The notes beneath the pieces were generated by a model. That model was given only the letters and a program-made list of their open reading frames with translations, made no database searches and had not been told where the DNA came from. 64,000 bases of DNA from an uncultured Pseudovibrio sp. GTDB taxonomy: Bacteria; Pseudomonadota; Alphaproteobacteria; Rhizobiales; Stappiaceae. The stretch's first letter is position 1. Each line of letters starts with the position of its first letter. The stretch spans positions 59,555 to 123,554 of the forward strand of contig CANMBS010000010.1 of assembly GCA_947496145.1 (NCBI GenBank), read 5' to 3'. This document shows, piece by piece, positions 55,445 to 64,000 of the stretch. The translations under genes and the position numbers were made by a program.

Positions 55445-55454
55445 TATGCGCATA
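55445..55454. promoter_or_regulatory. candidate ArsR operator
   Basis: TATGCGCATA is a perfect palindrome, flanked by TTGCGCT and TGCAATC so that longer imperfect arms TTGC...GCAA exist. It lies 29 bases upstream of the ArsR start on its own promoter side. Confidence 0.5.
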
Positions 55455-55941
55455 TGCAATCTAACTAATATGAATCTTCAGAGACGTCAATATGTTGTTT
55501 GCCTGAGAGGGTGAGTGCATGTTGGGGGCTATCTGATCATGGATGGTGCGCTGCATAATATACGTATTTTAAACTAATTTTGAGAATTTGTTATTGGCTT
55601 GCGCTGCGCGGTTTTGGGAGAGTTTCATCTTGAAAAGTACCGCAGAGATAAAATCTTTGGGTGAAACCGTGGTGAAAACATGTTGCCAGAGCGTGATGCT
55701 GTCAATTTTTCAGTAATTATAACGACTTACAGAAATTTCACAGGCTAAATATTCGCTGTGAATCATCATTTATCTGCCTAGTCAGTACCACATCTCCGCC
55801 TTATTACGCCACGATAAGCTGTAGTTGATGAATGGTGATCAGGCTTGTGTGTCTGAACACCTCATCTTCGCTAGAACTTAGAGTTGCGCAGTTTTTATCA
55901 ATACTGCATTTTGTTGTGTTACAAACCGTGGGGGCATATCT
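55455..55941. other. intergenic region upstream of opgG
   Basis: About 490 bases, AT-rich, no open frame with a ribosome site. It must contain the opgG promoter. A GTGT...ACAC pair (55846-55860) and a TGAATC site near 55760 were seen but are not informative. Confidence 0.45.
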
Positions 55942-57552
55942 TTGCTTATTCGACGAAGTAGTTTTCTTTCCAGCGTTGCTGTTTTAGGCATTATTTGCAG
56001 CAATGCTGGTGTTGGAGTTATTGCTCCGGCTGCTGCATCATCTGATAAGGCTACTGAAAACTCTCAGGTATCTGTGCCATTTACCTTTGGTTCTCTTGTT
56101 GCAAAGATGAAAAATCAGGCACAAGAGGCTTATCACGAGCCCGCAGTAAAGCTGCCTGAAGCACTTTCTGCTCTGCAATATGACGGGTATCGACAGATTG
56201 CGTATAAGCGTGAGCGCAGCAAATGGCTGGATAGTAAAGACTTTCAGGTTCATGCCTTCCATCCGGGCTGGCTTTTCAAGCATCCTCTCAAAGTCCATGA
56301 GGTGAAAGACGGTGCTGCACAACCTTTCGTGTTTAACTCCGAAGACTTTGAGTATCACGATGCTGAGCTGAGCGCTTCGCTGAGGGATGTTGCTTTTCCC
56401 GGTGTTGCTGGTTTTCGTTTGATGAATCCGCTGAACGTGGAAGGGCGCATGGATGAGCTGGTGGCTTTCCTTGGTGCCAGTTACTTCCGTGCACTCGGGG
56501 CGGGCAATGTTTACGGTCTTTCGGCGAGGGCACTGGCGATTGATACGGCCAGCGGCAAGCCTGAAGAGTTTCCAAATTTCACAGCGTTTTATCTTGCTAA
56601 GCCAGAAGATGGCTCTGACAAGGTAACTGTGTGGGCCGAACTTGACAGCCCGAGTGTAACCGGGGCTTACCAGTTTGTGTTCAAACCCGGTCAACAGACC
56701 GAAGTGGGTGTTACGGCACATCTTTTCTTTCGCAGTGATGTGGAGCGGCTAGGTGTTGCACCGCTGACCTCCATGTATCTTTACGGCGAAAACGACCGGG
56801 TAGGTTTTGATGATTTTCGCCCTGAGGTTCACGACAGTGACGGGTTGAAGCTGCGTTTTGCCAATGGTGATGCAGCATGGCGACCTCTGTCTAATCCGAA
56901 GCAGCTTCAGCTTTCCTTTATCGGGGCCAGATCTCCGGCAGGGTTTGGCCTGATGCAGCGGGATGGTGACTTTGATCATTATCAGGACCTTGAGGCACAC
57001 TACGAAAAGCGCCCAAGCCTTTGGATCGAACCGCTCGAAGACTGGGGGAAGGGTGCCATTATGCTGGCAGAGATCCCGACAGATCAGGAAGTGAACGACA
57101 ATATCGTTGCCTTCTGGTCTCCTGATGAGCCAGTAAAAGCCGGTGATGAACTTTCGTTCCACTACAAGATGTCCTGGGGCTTTGAAGCCAGTGCGTCTGA
57201 ACGTGAGCTTATGCCGGTTGCTGATACACGCACAGGCAAAGCCGGGCACTCCGCTTCTGATGAGGATGCTCTTTCACGTAAGTTTGTCGTGGACTTTGAT
57301 GCCTCCATGTATTCGAAAAGCGGGTTGAACGGAACGAAGCTTGAGCGGACCAAACCATTTATCGAGAACGCTGCTTTAAACGGAAAAGTGGTGTTTGCGG
57401 ACACGCGCTACATCGAGGAACTGGGAATTTATCGCGTCTTTTTAGATGTGGAACGGGACAATCCTGAAGTTCCGGTTGAGTTGCGCCTTCAGCTGACTGA
57501 TGGCGAGAAAGCAATTTCTGAAGAGTGGCTTTACCAGTGGGGGTGGAGCTAA
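55942..57552 (+). CDS. opgG: glucan biosynthesis protein G (periplasmic)
   Basis: 536 residues. The signal peptide (FLSSVAVLGIICSNAGVGVIAP) is followed by the MdoG/OpgG beta-sandwich: PFTFGSLVAKMKNQAQEAY, YDGYRQIAYKRERSKW, RALGAGNVYGLSARALAIDTA, APLTSMYLYGENDR, HDSDGLKLRFANGDAAWRPL and FGLMQRDGDFDHYQDLEAHYEKRPSLWIEP. OpgG shapes osmoregulated periplasmic glucans made by OpgH. The start at 55942 is TTG (CTTTGCTTATT context). The next gene begins in its stop codon. Confidence 0.95.
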   Translation: MLIRRSSFLSSVAVLGIICSNAGVGVIAPAAASSDKATENSQVSVPFTFGSLVAKMKNQAQEAYHEPAVKLPEALSALQYDGYRQIAYKRERSKWLDSKDFQVHAFHPGWLFKHPLKVHEVKDGAAQPFVFNSEDFEYHDAELSASLRDVAFPGVAGFRLMNPLNVEGRMDELVAFLGASYFRALGAGNVYGLSARALAIDTASGKPEEFPNFTAFYLAKPEDGSDKVTVWAELDSPSVTGAYQFVFKPGQQTEVGVTAHLFFRSDVERLGVAPLTSMYLYGENDRVGFDDFRPEVHDSDGLKLRFANGDAAWRPLSNPKQLQLSFIGARSPAGFGLMQRDGDFDHYQDLEAHYEKRPSLWIEPLEDWGKGAIMLAEIPTDQEVNDNIVAFWSPDEPVKAGDELSFHYKMSWGFEASASERELMPVADTRTGKAGHSASDEDALSRKFVVDFDASMYSKSGLNGTKLERTKPFIENAALNGKVVFADTRYIEELGIYRVFLDVERDNPEVPVELRLQLTDGEKAISEEWLYQWGWS

Positions 57553-57764
57553 TGAGACCTATGAAATCTGAAATTTTGAATACACACGTTCACCTGAGCA
57601 GCGGTCCTGTTGCGCCGCTTGCCATGCCTGAGCAGGATCTTTCTGCGGGCGATAGCTGGTTTTCTACCGTTCTTAAGCGGGTACTGATGAAGCGCGGATA
57701 CTCTGCGCTTGCTGCAAAGCCTGTACGCTCATTGAAAAAAATCTCTACAGTTTCAGGGCGTTAA
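57552..57764 (+). CDS. 70-residue ORF in frame with opgH, probably its split N-terminus
   Basis: ATG 57552 overlaps the opgG stop (TAATG). The product contains PVAPLAMPEQDLSAGDSW, which resembles the extreme N-terminal region of alphaproteobacterial OpgH proteins. It ends TAA at 57762-57764, and opgH starts in the same frame one codon later (57768). Reading through would give a single protein of about 655 residues. Either OpgH is split by a nonsense change, or this is a genuine coupled small gene. Confidence 0.6.
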   Translation: MRPMKSEILNTHVHLSSGPVAPLAMPEQDLSAGDSWFSTVLKRVLMKRGYSALAAKPVRSLKKISTVSGR

Positions 57765-57767
57765 TTT

Positions 57768-59519
57768 ATGGAAAAGCCGCTTCGTGAAGGGGTTGGGCAC
57801 CGGCGGGCTGCGGCTTTTGTGGTGTGCCTTGCTCTTTCCTTCAGCTTTACGGGTATGTTTTATGCGGCGCTGAGCGCTGACCAGCTTAATATGTGGGAGC
57901 TGGTTCGGGTCGTGCTGCTGTTTGTCAGCACGCTTTGGCTTGCGTGGGGCGGGGCAACTGCTCTGCTTGGCCTGCTTTACGGGCGTGCTGTCAGAGAGCT
58001 GGAAGGTAATCCGCAGTATCTGCCCGCTGGAGAAACCGCAATTTTAATGCCCGTTTATCATGAGGATGCAGCTGAAGTTGCTGCACGCCTTGCGGCCATG
58101 ATGGATGATCTGCGGGCAAAAAATGCGACACATGTGTTTCACTGGCACGTGCTTTCTGACAGCCGCAATGATGAGATTGCAGCACAGGAAGAGCAGGTTG
58201 TTCGTGCGTTGGTGACACGTTACTCGGAGCAGGTGATTTACTATCGCCGCCGGGAAGACAATCACGGACGTAAAGCGGGCAATGTGGCAGAGTTTGTGCG
58301 CCGCTGCGGCGGGGCTTATCGCTACATGGTGGTGCTGGATGCGGACAGCCTGATGCGTGCTGATACGCTGGTGCATATGGTTGAACGCATGGAGGCTGAA
58401 CCGAACCTTGGCCTGCTGCAAACCGTGCCTATGCTTGTTGGCCTGAAAAGTTATTTCGGGCGCAGCCTGATGTTTGCCTCCGGCATGTTTGGCCGCGCGT
58501 TTGCCTCCGGTCTGGCGGCAATGCAGGGTGAGTGCGGTCCTTTCTGGGGGCATAACGCAATTATCCGCACCCGCGCCTTTGCGGCAAGCTGTGGTTTGCC
58601 GGAACTTGATGACACTGCTGCGTTCAGTGGTCATATTCTCAGTCATGACAGTGTTGAAGCCGTGCTTCTGGCCCGTGCCGGATGGCAGGTTGAGTGTGAT
58701 CCGCGCATCACTGGTTCCTATGAGGCTGCTCCGGAAAATATTCTTGGCTATGCTGCTCGCGACCGGCGCTGGTGTCAGGGCAACCTGCAACATTCGCGTG
58801 TGCTTGGCGCGCGTGGATTAACGCCGTGGGGCCGGTTGTCTCTGGCGCTTGGCATTATGTCTTACCTCAGTTCCCCGGTCTGGGCTGCGTTTTTGCTCGC
58901 CAGCCTGTTTTCCCCGCTCGACCTACCTGTTTTACAGGCCTACACTTTCCAAAACCACCTCCCAGTTCTGGGGCACCTCCCTGTTTCCGCTGTTTATGAA
59001 GGCGGGGCCTTACTCTTTGGTGTGATTGCGCTTCTGGTTTTACCCAAGACACTTGTTGTGCTCAAAGAAGTGTTTTCAGGAAGTGAAGCAACCTCCAGAA
59101 AGGGCGTGCTTGGCGGATTTGTTGAGCTGATCAGCTCTGCAATCTTTGCTCCGGTGCTTATGGCTTTTCAGTGTCGTTCTGTCTTTGAAGTTTTGATGGG
59201 ACGGGACAGTGGATGGACCAATGCGCACAGAGATGCTGGCCAGCTTCCGCTACTTGAGTGCATCCGGGGTGTCTGGTGGGTGAGTGCAGTTGGGGCGGTG
59301 AGCATCGGGCTAAGCTGGATTGGTGCAGCCTCGTTGTGGCTCTGGGTCATGCCGGTTGCGCTACCGATGTTGCTGGCTCCGTTTATCATCTGGGCAAGTT
59401 CCTGCAATCTGGGCAACAGTGCAGCTGAGCGTCTTGGCTTTGTGCTTTCTTCAGATCAGAAGGGAGCGGCCTCATTGCTCACCCGTGTGGAGAAGTACTC
59501 CGCAGATCTTAGGGTATAG
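57768..59519 (+). CDS. opgH: glucan biosynthesis glucosyltransferase H
   Basis: 583 residues, shorter than the E. coli enzyme (847). A membrane segment (AAAFVVCLALSFSFTGMFYAAL) is followed by a GT2 domain: ETAILMPVYHEDAAEVAARL, YMVVLDADSLM (DxD), GECGPFWGHNAIIRTRAFA, RDRRWCQGNLQHSRVLG ((R)xxRW-type motif), and then C-terminal membrane segments. OpgH polymerises UDP-glucose into periplasmic glucan and exports it with OpgG. It is preceded in the same frame by the 70-residue ORF and a single TAA. AGGG precedes ATG 57768. Confidence 0.93.
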   Translation: MEKPLREGVGHRRAAAFVVCLALSFSFTGMFYAALSADQLNMWELVRVVLLFVSTLWLAWGGATALLGLLYGRAVRELEGNPQYLPAGETAILMPVYHEDAAEVAARLAAMMDDLRAKNATHVFHWHVLSDSRNDEIAAQEEQVVRALVTRYSEQVIYYRRREDNHGRKAGNVAEFVRRCGGAYRYMVVLDADSLMRADTLVHMVERMEAEPNLGLLQTVPMLVGLKSYFGRSLMFASGMFGRAFASGLAAMQGECGPFWGHNAIIRTRAFAASCGLPELDDTAAFSGHILSHDSVEAVLLARAGWQVECDPRITGSYEAAPENILGYAARDRRWCQGNLQHSRVLGARGLTPWGRLSLALGIMSYLSSPVWAAFLLASLFSPLDLPVLQAYTFQNHLPVLGHLPVSAVYEGGALLFGVIALLVLPKTLVVLKEVFSGSEATSRKGVLGGFVELISSAIFAPVLMAFQCRSVFEVLMGRDSGWTNAHRDAGQLPLLECIRGVWWVSAVGAVSIGLSWIGAASLWLWVMPVALPMLLAPFIIWASSCNLGNSAAERLGFVLSSDQKGAASLLTRVEKYSADLRV

Positions 59520-59683
59520 CAGCCTTTATTGTGCTTTGAGAGCCACATGGTCCAGCGAACACTGCGATCTGTGGTTCTTGTTCTTTTTGCCAGATAGCTG
59601 CCTGTTTAACCTTCCTCTTCAGTTGCTCTTATGTGCTCACTTTGCCTTCGTCCCTTTGAGGCTGGTGTTTTGGAGGATCGGGT

Positions 59684-61243
59684 ATGTTGCAGGGGGTTGT
59701 TTCCAGCCGGTTTTGGTGGCGACCTGCCGGTGTTTTTGTGCTCGTGTTGGGCTATCTGTTGCTACACGGTATTTTGCGAGGCTATTTCTCCCCCACCCTC
59801 AGCACGGATGACATGATCGAAAATGTCTTCGTTCAGGAATTGCGGCTGGGGTATCAGGTGCGCCAGCCGCCGATTTATGAGTGGTTACTTTATGCGGTTC
59901 AAAAGGTGCTGGGGCCAACACTCTGGAGTTTTCTGATCTTAAAATATGCGCTGGTGCTTTGCTTTGCTCTGTTTCTTTATGGAGTAGCGCGACAGGCAAT
60001 TCCTGATGAAAAGCTATCAGCCCTTTCTGTCTATTCGTATGTGGCTTTATACCAGATCGGATTTAATCTGCATGAAGGTGTCACGCATACAGCGGTGTTA
60101 ATGGCGGCTTCCAGCGCAACGATCTATTGTTTCCTATGGGTTCTTAAGGTGCGCAGTGTTCTGTCTGCGCTGTGTTTGGGTGTGGCGCTTGGGGTCGGGA
60201 TGCTCTCCAAACATTCATATTATATTGTTCCTGCTGCGCTTTTTCTGGCAGCATTAAGCGTCCCGTATTGGCGGGGCCAGCTTCGGATATCTCTGCTTGT
60301 GATTGCCGCAGTGGTTGCCGCAATATTATATTCCCCTTACCTTTATTGGGTGGTTAGCCATGATCAGGCTTTGGTAGGCTCAGCTTTGAACGTGATGCGT
60401 CAGGGCGGCGAGGGGAGCAGTCAGACGGGTGTTCTTACCGGAGAATTGCGATTGTTTGTAAGCCTCATCGGGTTTTCCTTGCCGTTTTTGCCCTGTGTGA
60501 CTCTCGTATTTTTTCGCAGCCTTTCTGTTCAGTCAATCAAGGATGATTTGAGTGGCCAGACCCAACAAGTGGGTGCGTTGCTTTTGAGAGTGCTACTCAT
60601 ATCTCTGACACTTGCTTTTGTGGGAGTGGTTTTGAGTGGTGCGCAGTACATTAAAGAACGGCATATGCATCCAGTGTTGCTGTTGCTGCCTGTTGTTGTG
60701 TTTTTCTGGATTTCAAAGTGCCATTATTCTGCGCGTTCTGTGAACGTGTATTGTGGTTTTCTTCTTGTGCTTGTGGCTGTTGTGCTGGGAATCCGCGTTT
60801 CAGGCTTTCTTGCCCCCGACCGGACAATGTGTGGTGGGTATTGCCGGCATATGAAGCCTTATGCAGCAGTTGCGGAAGAGCTTCAGGCCCGGTACCCGCA
60901 GGCGGCACAGTCAACCATTGTCTCCCTTGATGAGTACACTGGTGGCAACTTGCGGGCGAGCCTGACAAATGCCCGGCATGTGACCTGGAATTTTCAGCCT
61001 CAGTCACCGCCTCGTCAGGACTGCTTTCTGCTTTGGGATATGGGCGATAGCGATGTGCTGCGTGACTGGAACGTGGTTATACGCAGTAGCGGTTTTGCTT
61101 TGAGCCAGTTTCCAACACGCGAGCATGTGTTGGAGCAAACTCAGATAGGCGTGAGATGGCCTCATTTGTGGAAAGGAGACAGTTTTCGTAAAACCACATT
61201 TGGTGTTGCTAAGATAGCGCGTGATTCAAAGATTTGTAGCTAA
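59684..61243 (+). CDS. GT39/ArnT-like membrane glycosyltransferase
   Basis: 519 residues with about ten hydrophobic segments. DD in STDDMIENVFVQELRLGYQVRQPPIYEWLLY sits in the first external loop, as in ArnT/PMT-type enzymes that use a polyprenyl-linked sugar. The target (lipid A or a protein) is unknown. GGAGGA precedes ATG 59684. The only neighbour in the same direction is opgH 164 bases upstream. Ends with a TAA that touches the next gene's TTG. Confidence 0.82.
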   Translation: MLQGVVSSRFWWRPAGVFVLVLGYLLLHGILRGYFSPTLSTDDMIENVFVQELRLGYQVRQPPIYEWLLYAVQKVLGPTLWSFLILKYALVLCFALFLYGVARQAIPDEKLSALSVYSYVALYQIGFNLHEGVTHTAVLMAASSATIYCFLWVLKVRSVLSALCLGVALGVGMLSKHSYYIVPAALFLAALSVPYWRGQLRISLLVIAAVVAAILYSPYLYWVVSHDQALVGSALNVMRQGGEGSSQTGVLTGELRLFVSLIGFSLPFLPCVTLVFFRSLSVQSIKDDLSGQTQQVGALLLRVLLISLTLAFVGVVLSGAQYIKERHMHPVLLLLPVVVFFWISKCHYSARSVNVYCGFLLVLVAVVLGIRVSGFLAPDRTMCGGYCRHMKPYAAVAEELQARYPQAAQSTIVSLDEYTGGNLRASLTNARHVTWNFQPQSPPRQDCFLLWDMGDSDVLRDWNVVIRSSGFALSQFPTREHVLEQTQIGVRWPHLWKGDSFRKTTFGVAKIARDSKICS

Positions 61244-61714
61244 TTGAAATTTGGATGTTTGGTTTTGAAAATACGAGTTGCTAAGAGTGATGATCTGGAC
61301 GCGATTGTGGCGATGATGAATGGCGGAGCGTCTTCACAACGTGTTGAGCTGGAGCGTGGAATGCTTAAAAATTACGCACCTGCCTTCAATGAGATTTTGC
61401 GGTGTCCCAATACATCAATTTATGTGGGAGAGCTTGAGGGTGGGGAGCTGATTGCTACTTTTCAGCTTACTTTTGTCAAAGGGCTGGCTTTTAACGGCAA
61501 ACCAAGAGGCCAGATTGAAAGTATGCATACACGTGCAGACATGCGCGGCAAAGGCATAGGGCAGCAAATGCTCGCCCATGCAATTGAGCTGGCAAAGGAG
61601 CGTGGCTGTTGCATGATGCAGCTCACATCCCATAAAGAGCGTGCAGGGGCACATCGTTTTTATGCCAGTAACGGTTTTATCGCTACTCATGAAGGCTTCA
61701 AGCTGATCTTTTGA
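61244..61714 (+). CDS. GNAT family N-acetyltransferase
   Basis: About 150-156 residues, starting at a TTG right after the previous stop or at an inner TTG (61265). GNAT motifs: KIRVAKSDDLDAIVAMM at the front, QIESMHTRADMRGKGIGQQMLAHAI (acetyl-CoA site) and KERAGAHRFYASNGFIATHEGFK at the end. The substrate is unknown. Contact with the GT39-like gene suggests cotranscription. The start is uncertain. Confidence 0.8.
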   Translation: MKFGCLVLKIRVAKSDDLDAIVAMMNGGASSQRVELERGMLKNYAPAFNEILRCPNTSIYVGELEGGELIATFQLTFVKGLAFNGKPRGQIESMHTRADMRGKGIGQQMLAHAIELAKERGCCMMQLTSHKERAGAHRFYASNGFIATHEGFKLIF

Positions 61715-61904
61715 CGTTGGGTTGTTGGTGCACCACGTCCCTGACCGGACTTGTGCTGCTGATGTGGGAAGTATGAGCTTGCGCCGAAGCTGTTATCAGG
61801 TTGCGCCCGCATCTGAGTGATCTTTGGCTGGTGACCGGGCATTTGCTCTGCAAGATTTACATGAAACTTTGAGTTGGACAAAGGGGCTGCTGTGAGTGCC
61901 CCTC

Positions 61905-62005
61905 GATACCGCAAAAATATGACGAAGTTGCTGGGTATACGTCCACCTGATCACAGAGCTGAGTTGGTGGACGTATATGGTGCGGTATCTATCCGGCTTC
62001 GCCGG
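61905..62005. repeat. nested inverted repeats with a following hairpin
   Basis: Outer arms GATACCGCA (61905-61913) / TGCGGTATC (61981-61989); inner perfect 12-bp arms TATACGTCCACC (61936-61947) / GGTGGACGTATA (61966-61977) with an 18-base loop. A separate hairpin CCGGC-TTC-GCCGG follows at 61993-62005. No T-tract. It lies in the 310-base gap between the GNAT and DUF2147 genes, which has no gene. Confidence 0.6.
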
Positions 62006-62024
62006 GATCACCCTGACAAATAGC

Positions 62025-62435
62025 TTATTTTGTACGAGACCAGGTATCTCCTTTGCAGAAGATAAGGACGCACCCTTCAAGCTTTAGTTTGTTTGCAGAG
62101 ACGAGGTTCATTTTGCCTGAGTAGGTTTTGCCATCTTCTGCGTTATAAAGTTTCCCCTTCCAGCTATTTTTGCCAGCTGGTTTCATACCCAAAATTGTCT
62201 TTGAGCCAATTAACGAACGGTTCCGAAGTGCAGGATCCGGGTTTTTGGTGTCTTTTCTGGGTTTTTTCAGCCAAACGATGTTGCCACAAAGATTGCTCCC
62301 GCATTTTGTGATTTTAATCTTGGCTGATCCATTTGCGCGTATCCAGGTGCCCGTTACGTCTGCTGCAAAGGCTGAGGTGATCAGGCCAATCGATAACGCG
62401 GCGGTCAGTGACGCTTTAATCAGGGTTGCTTTCAT
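62025..62435 (-). CDS. DUF2147 family exported protein
   Basis: 136 residues. A signal peptide (MKATLIKASLTAALSIGLIT ... SAFAAD) is followed by the DUF2147 fold: VTGTWIRANGSAKIKITKC, LCGNIVWL, then the KTYSGKMNL and KLKLEGC strands. Three or four Cys may pair. Family members are small periplasmic beta-barrel-like proteins of unknown role. GGGAGGA precedes ATG 62435. Confidence 0.88.
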   Translation of the reverse strand: MKATLIKASLTAALSIGLITSAFAADVTGTWIRANGSAKIKITKCGSNLCGNIVWLKKPRKDTKNPDPALRNRSLIGSKTILGMKPAGKNSWKGKLYNAEDGKTYSGKMNLVSANKLKLEGCVLIFCKGDTWSRTK

Positions 62436-62779
62436 GGTTCCTCCCAAAACACTAAAGCTTGCTTAAGATCAGCTTACCTTATCGTAAGGCGGGAATTGTG
62501 CAAGGTGTGTTCTTTCGAAAAGCAATTTGCTGATTCGCACAATCCTTCAAATGAACCCGGCAATTTACCTTTATTTACTGCGTGGCAAAACTGCCTAAAT
62601 TATATGTTTTGAGCGCAATTTTCAGTTTCAATTATTGTTTTTAACGAGCTCTTCAGAGTGTGGAAATCTAATAGTACGCGACGTAAGGTTGAGTTGAGTG
62701 GGTGAGTTCTTATTCAGGCAACCTCAGAAAAGATAATGGCTATACGAACACCAGTTCACTGTGTTTAGGAGAAGTGTTT

Positions 62780-63049
62780 ATGAGTGTGTTGCAGTTTGAT
62801 GGCGTAATTCATCGACATGTTAAGCAGAATGTGTGCGAAGTAGATTCTCTGTTGCGTCGAGGGCTGGATGCGGCGTCGGGCAAAGCTGGTGCATGTGATC
62901 TGGTAGAAGCTCATAAATGGTTCAATCTGGCAGCTATGCGCGGAAGCACCCAAGCTGTGCGATATCGCCGTGAGGTCTCTCAAGAAATGTCCTCCATGCA
63001 AATTGCGGAGGCACAACGGGCGGCGAGAGACTGGTTATCTTTACATTAA
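62780..63049 (+). CDS. Sel1-repeat-like small protein
   Basis: 89 residues from ATG 62780, with AGGAGA upstream. It contains one Sel1-type helix pair (DLVEAHKWFNLAAMRGSTQAVRYRREV) and a closing helix (SSMQIAEAQRAARDWL). The N-terminal part (HVKQNVCEVDSLLRRGLDAA) looks like a partial preceding repeat. Such single-repeat proteins are widespread in alphaproteobacteria and function is unknown. The 340 bases upstream hold nothing else I can name. Confidence 0.75.
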   Translation: MSVLQFDGVIHRHVKQNVCEVDSLLRRGLDAASGKAGACDLVEAHKWFNLAAMRGSTQAVRYRREVSQEMSSMQIAEAQRAARDWLSLH

Positions 63050-64000
63050 ACGGGTTTCACTCCTACTCTCGTTATCAATAGGATGCTATCGGTAGGAAGG
63101 TCAGGCCTTGCTTTGCAGTTACCTTCTCAATGCCTGCTTGTTTCTCTTGTATGTACTTTTGTTGCCGCGAGCGGTTGGAAATGGCTTTGCATATTCACTG
63201 GCTTACGGCTTTCGCTCTGAGATAATATGGTACTTGAAGCCTAACTTGCGAGTTTGGCTTTCATAGTGAAGCTCGCTGGTTTAGTGCTTAGGCGGGTTTT
63301 GGTATGATTGAGGTCCTTCGCAGATGTGAGGGGGATTGGTGGTAAGAAGCTTCTTTGTTTTTTAGCAAAGCGATTGCTTGCCTTTTGTTGTTTTGATTTA
63401 GCTATGCATTCATAGCAGTTTCTTTAGGCTGCTAGTGGTGGATAATCTCTCCTTTTGGTTGTGTGTTTCTGCTTGCGTTTTGCAGCAGGCCTAAGTTCAT
63501 GTTCGGTGGTGTTTGCAGAACATGCATAGTGCTGAGTTGTTTTTCGTTGTCTTGACTGCCCTTTTATGTTTGTCCAACTCAGCAACTCAGCAACTCAGCA
63601 ACTCAGCAACTCAGCAACTCAGCAACTCAGCAACTCAGCAACTCAGCAACTCATTAGCTTTGTTCCGCATTGCTGCGCTTTGGCGCGTTTGCGTTTTCTT
63701 TCCTATTCGGTTTTCAAAGAACCCGGCTTTCACCGTCCTGCAGTTTTGCATTGCTTGGATGATGAGGCATGTTCCCGTTTTGGTCCATTCTTAGGATTTG
63801 ACCCGTGATGTTGTGTTGGCTGGATGAGGCTGGCGGAGCTGGTTTGCCGGAATGTCTTTGGTTTGAATCCGGGGCTTGAGGGTGCCGGGTCATGTCTGCT
63901 TGGGTTGAGCGTGTCGGGTTACTGGTGTTTGTTGGATAAGTTTTGTGTCTGCGTTGATAGATTTTTGCGGTGCGGGGATAAGTTTGTCTGAGTTTGGGGT
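63050..64000. other. gene-poor right end
   Basis: No frame with a ribosome site is convincing. Two overlapping frames at about 63513-63808 exist only because the octanucleotide repeat has no stop in any frame. The sequence beyond 63655 is T- and G-rich and unexplained. Confidence 0.5.
63575..63653. repeat. octanucleotide tandem repeat (CAACTCAG), nine full units
   Basis: Nine perfect units of CAACTCAG from 63575 to 63646, then a partial unit to 63653. Since eight is not a multiple of three, all three frames code the same 8-residue peptide (SNSATQQL) in rotation, and a unit change would switch frame. No gene is certain across it. Confidence 0.95.

Noticed and set aside
61687..61914. 75-residue minus-strand ORF after the GNAT gene
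   Set aside because: No ribosome site and low-complexity composition; it overlaps the GNAT end and part of the inverted repeat region.
63575..63653. CRISPR array
   Set aside because: The unit is eight bases with no spacers; it is a simple tandem repeat.
63513..63808. Repeat-containing proteins encoded by two overlapping frames
   Set aside because: Both frames are open only because the 8-bp repeat lacks stops in every frame. There is no ribosome site and the ends do not resemble a protein.

Overview
The window is chromosomal DNA of an alphaproteobacterium. Its clusters follow an order I associate with Hyphomicrobiales (Rhizobiales): DacF-like/phasin/ClpS/ClpA; HIT/COG3146/GDPD/RidA; DinB/DUF3572/DivK; RpmG/MFS/NUDIX/DUF983/RNase R/TopA/DprA/PlsY/PyrC-like/PyrB; GatC/GatA and GatB. 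EipB (DUF1849) and a zinc-ribbon DinB fit the same group. The moderate GC content and the OpgG/OpgH locus make me think of a marine Stappiaceae member such as Pseudovibrio, but that genus guess is inference.

Layout. 0-8.4 kb: end of a DnaJ-domain protein, a D,D-carboxypeptidase with SPOR domain, a phasin, ClpS-ClpA, an AzlC-AzlD exporter and an acetyltransferase. 8.4-15.9 kb: HIT protein; a COG3146 gene broken by an in-frame TGA and carrying an insertion that matches an intergenic palindromic repeat; GDPD, RidA, EipB, DinB, a HAD hydrolase, DUF3572 and DivK. 15.9-17.1 kb: about 1.2 kb without a gene where pleD would be expected, holding a GC-rich island. 17.1-30 kb: a long minus-strand housekeeping block (RpmG to PyrB). 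The dihydroorotase-like partner of PyrB lacks the HxH metal motif. 30-39.4 kb: AidB-like dehydrogenase, AEC carrier, RuvX, Ung, UPF0173 hydrolase, two YHS proteins, a TetR/GlxA-type regulator pair and a divergent MFS exporter. 39.5-53.7 kb: gatC-GNAT-gatA and gatB separated by about 10.5 kb of mostly accessory genes, including two compact cassettes of small unrecognised proteins. 53.8-64 kb: ArsR/permease/thioredoxin operon, an OpgG-OpgH locus in which OpgH seems split by an in-frame TAA, a GT39-like transferase, DUF2147, a Sel1-like protein and a gene-poor end with a nine-copy octanucleotide repeat.

How genes work together. ClpS and ClpA form the N-degron adaptor/unfoldase pair. PyrB and the non-catalytic PyrC-like protein probably form the aspartate transcarbamoylase complex. 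GatA, GatB and GatC form the amidotransferase that makes Gln-tRNA and/or Asn-tRNA. OpgG and OpgH make periplasmic glucans. Several regulator genes face their targets across short gaps that contain perfect inverted repeats, so I list candidate operators. I found no rRNA, tRNA, CRISPR array, insertion sequence or prophage. Nothing here is a clearly new system. The best leads are the repeat-invaded, stop-interrupted COG3146 gene, the split OpgH, the two small cassettes between gatA and gatB, and the structured non-coding segments near 16.5 kb and 61.9 kb.
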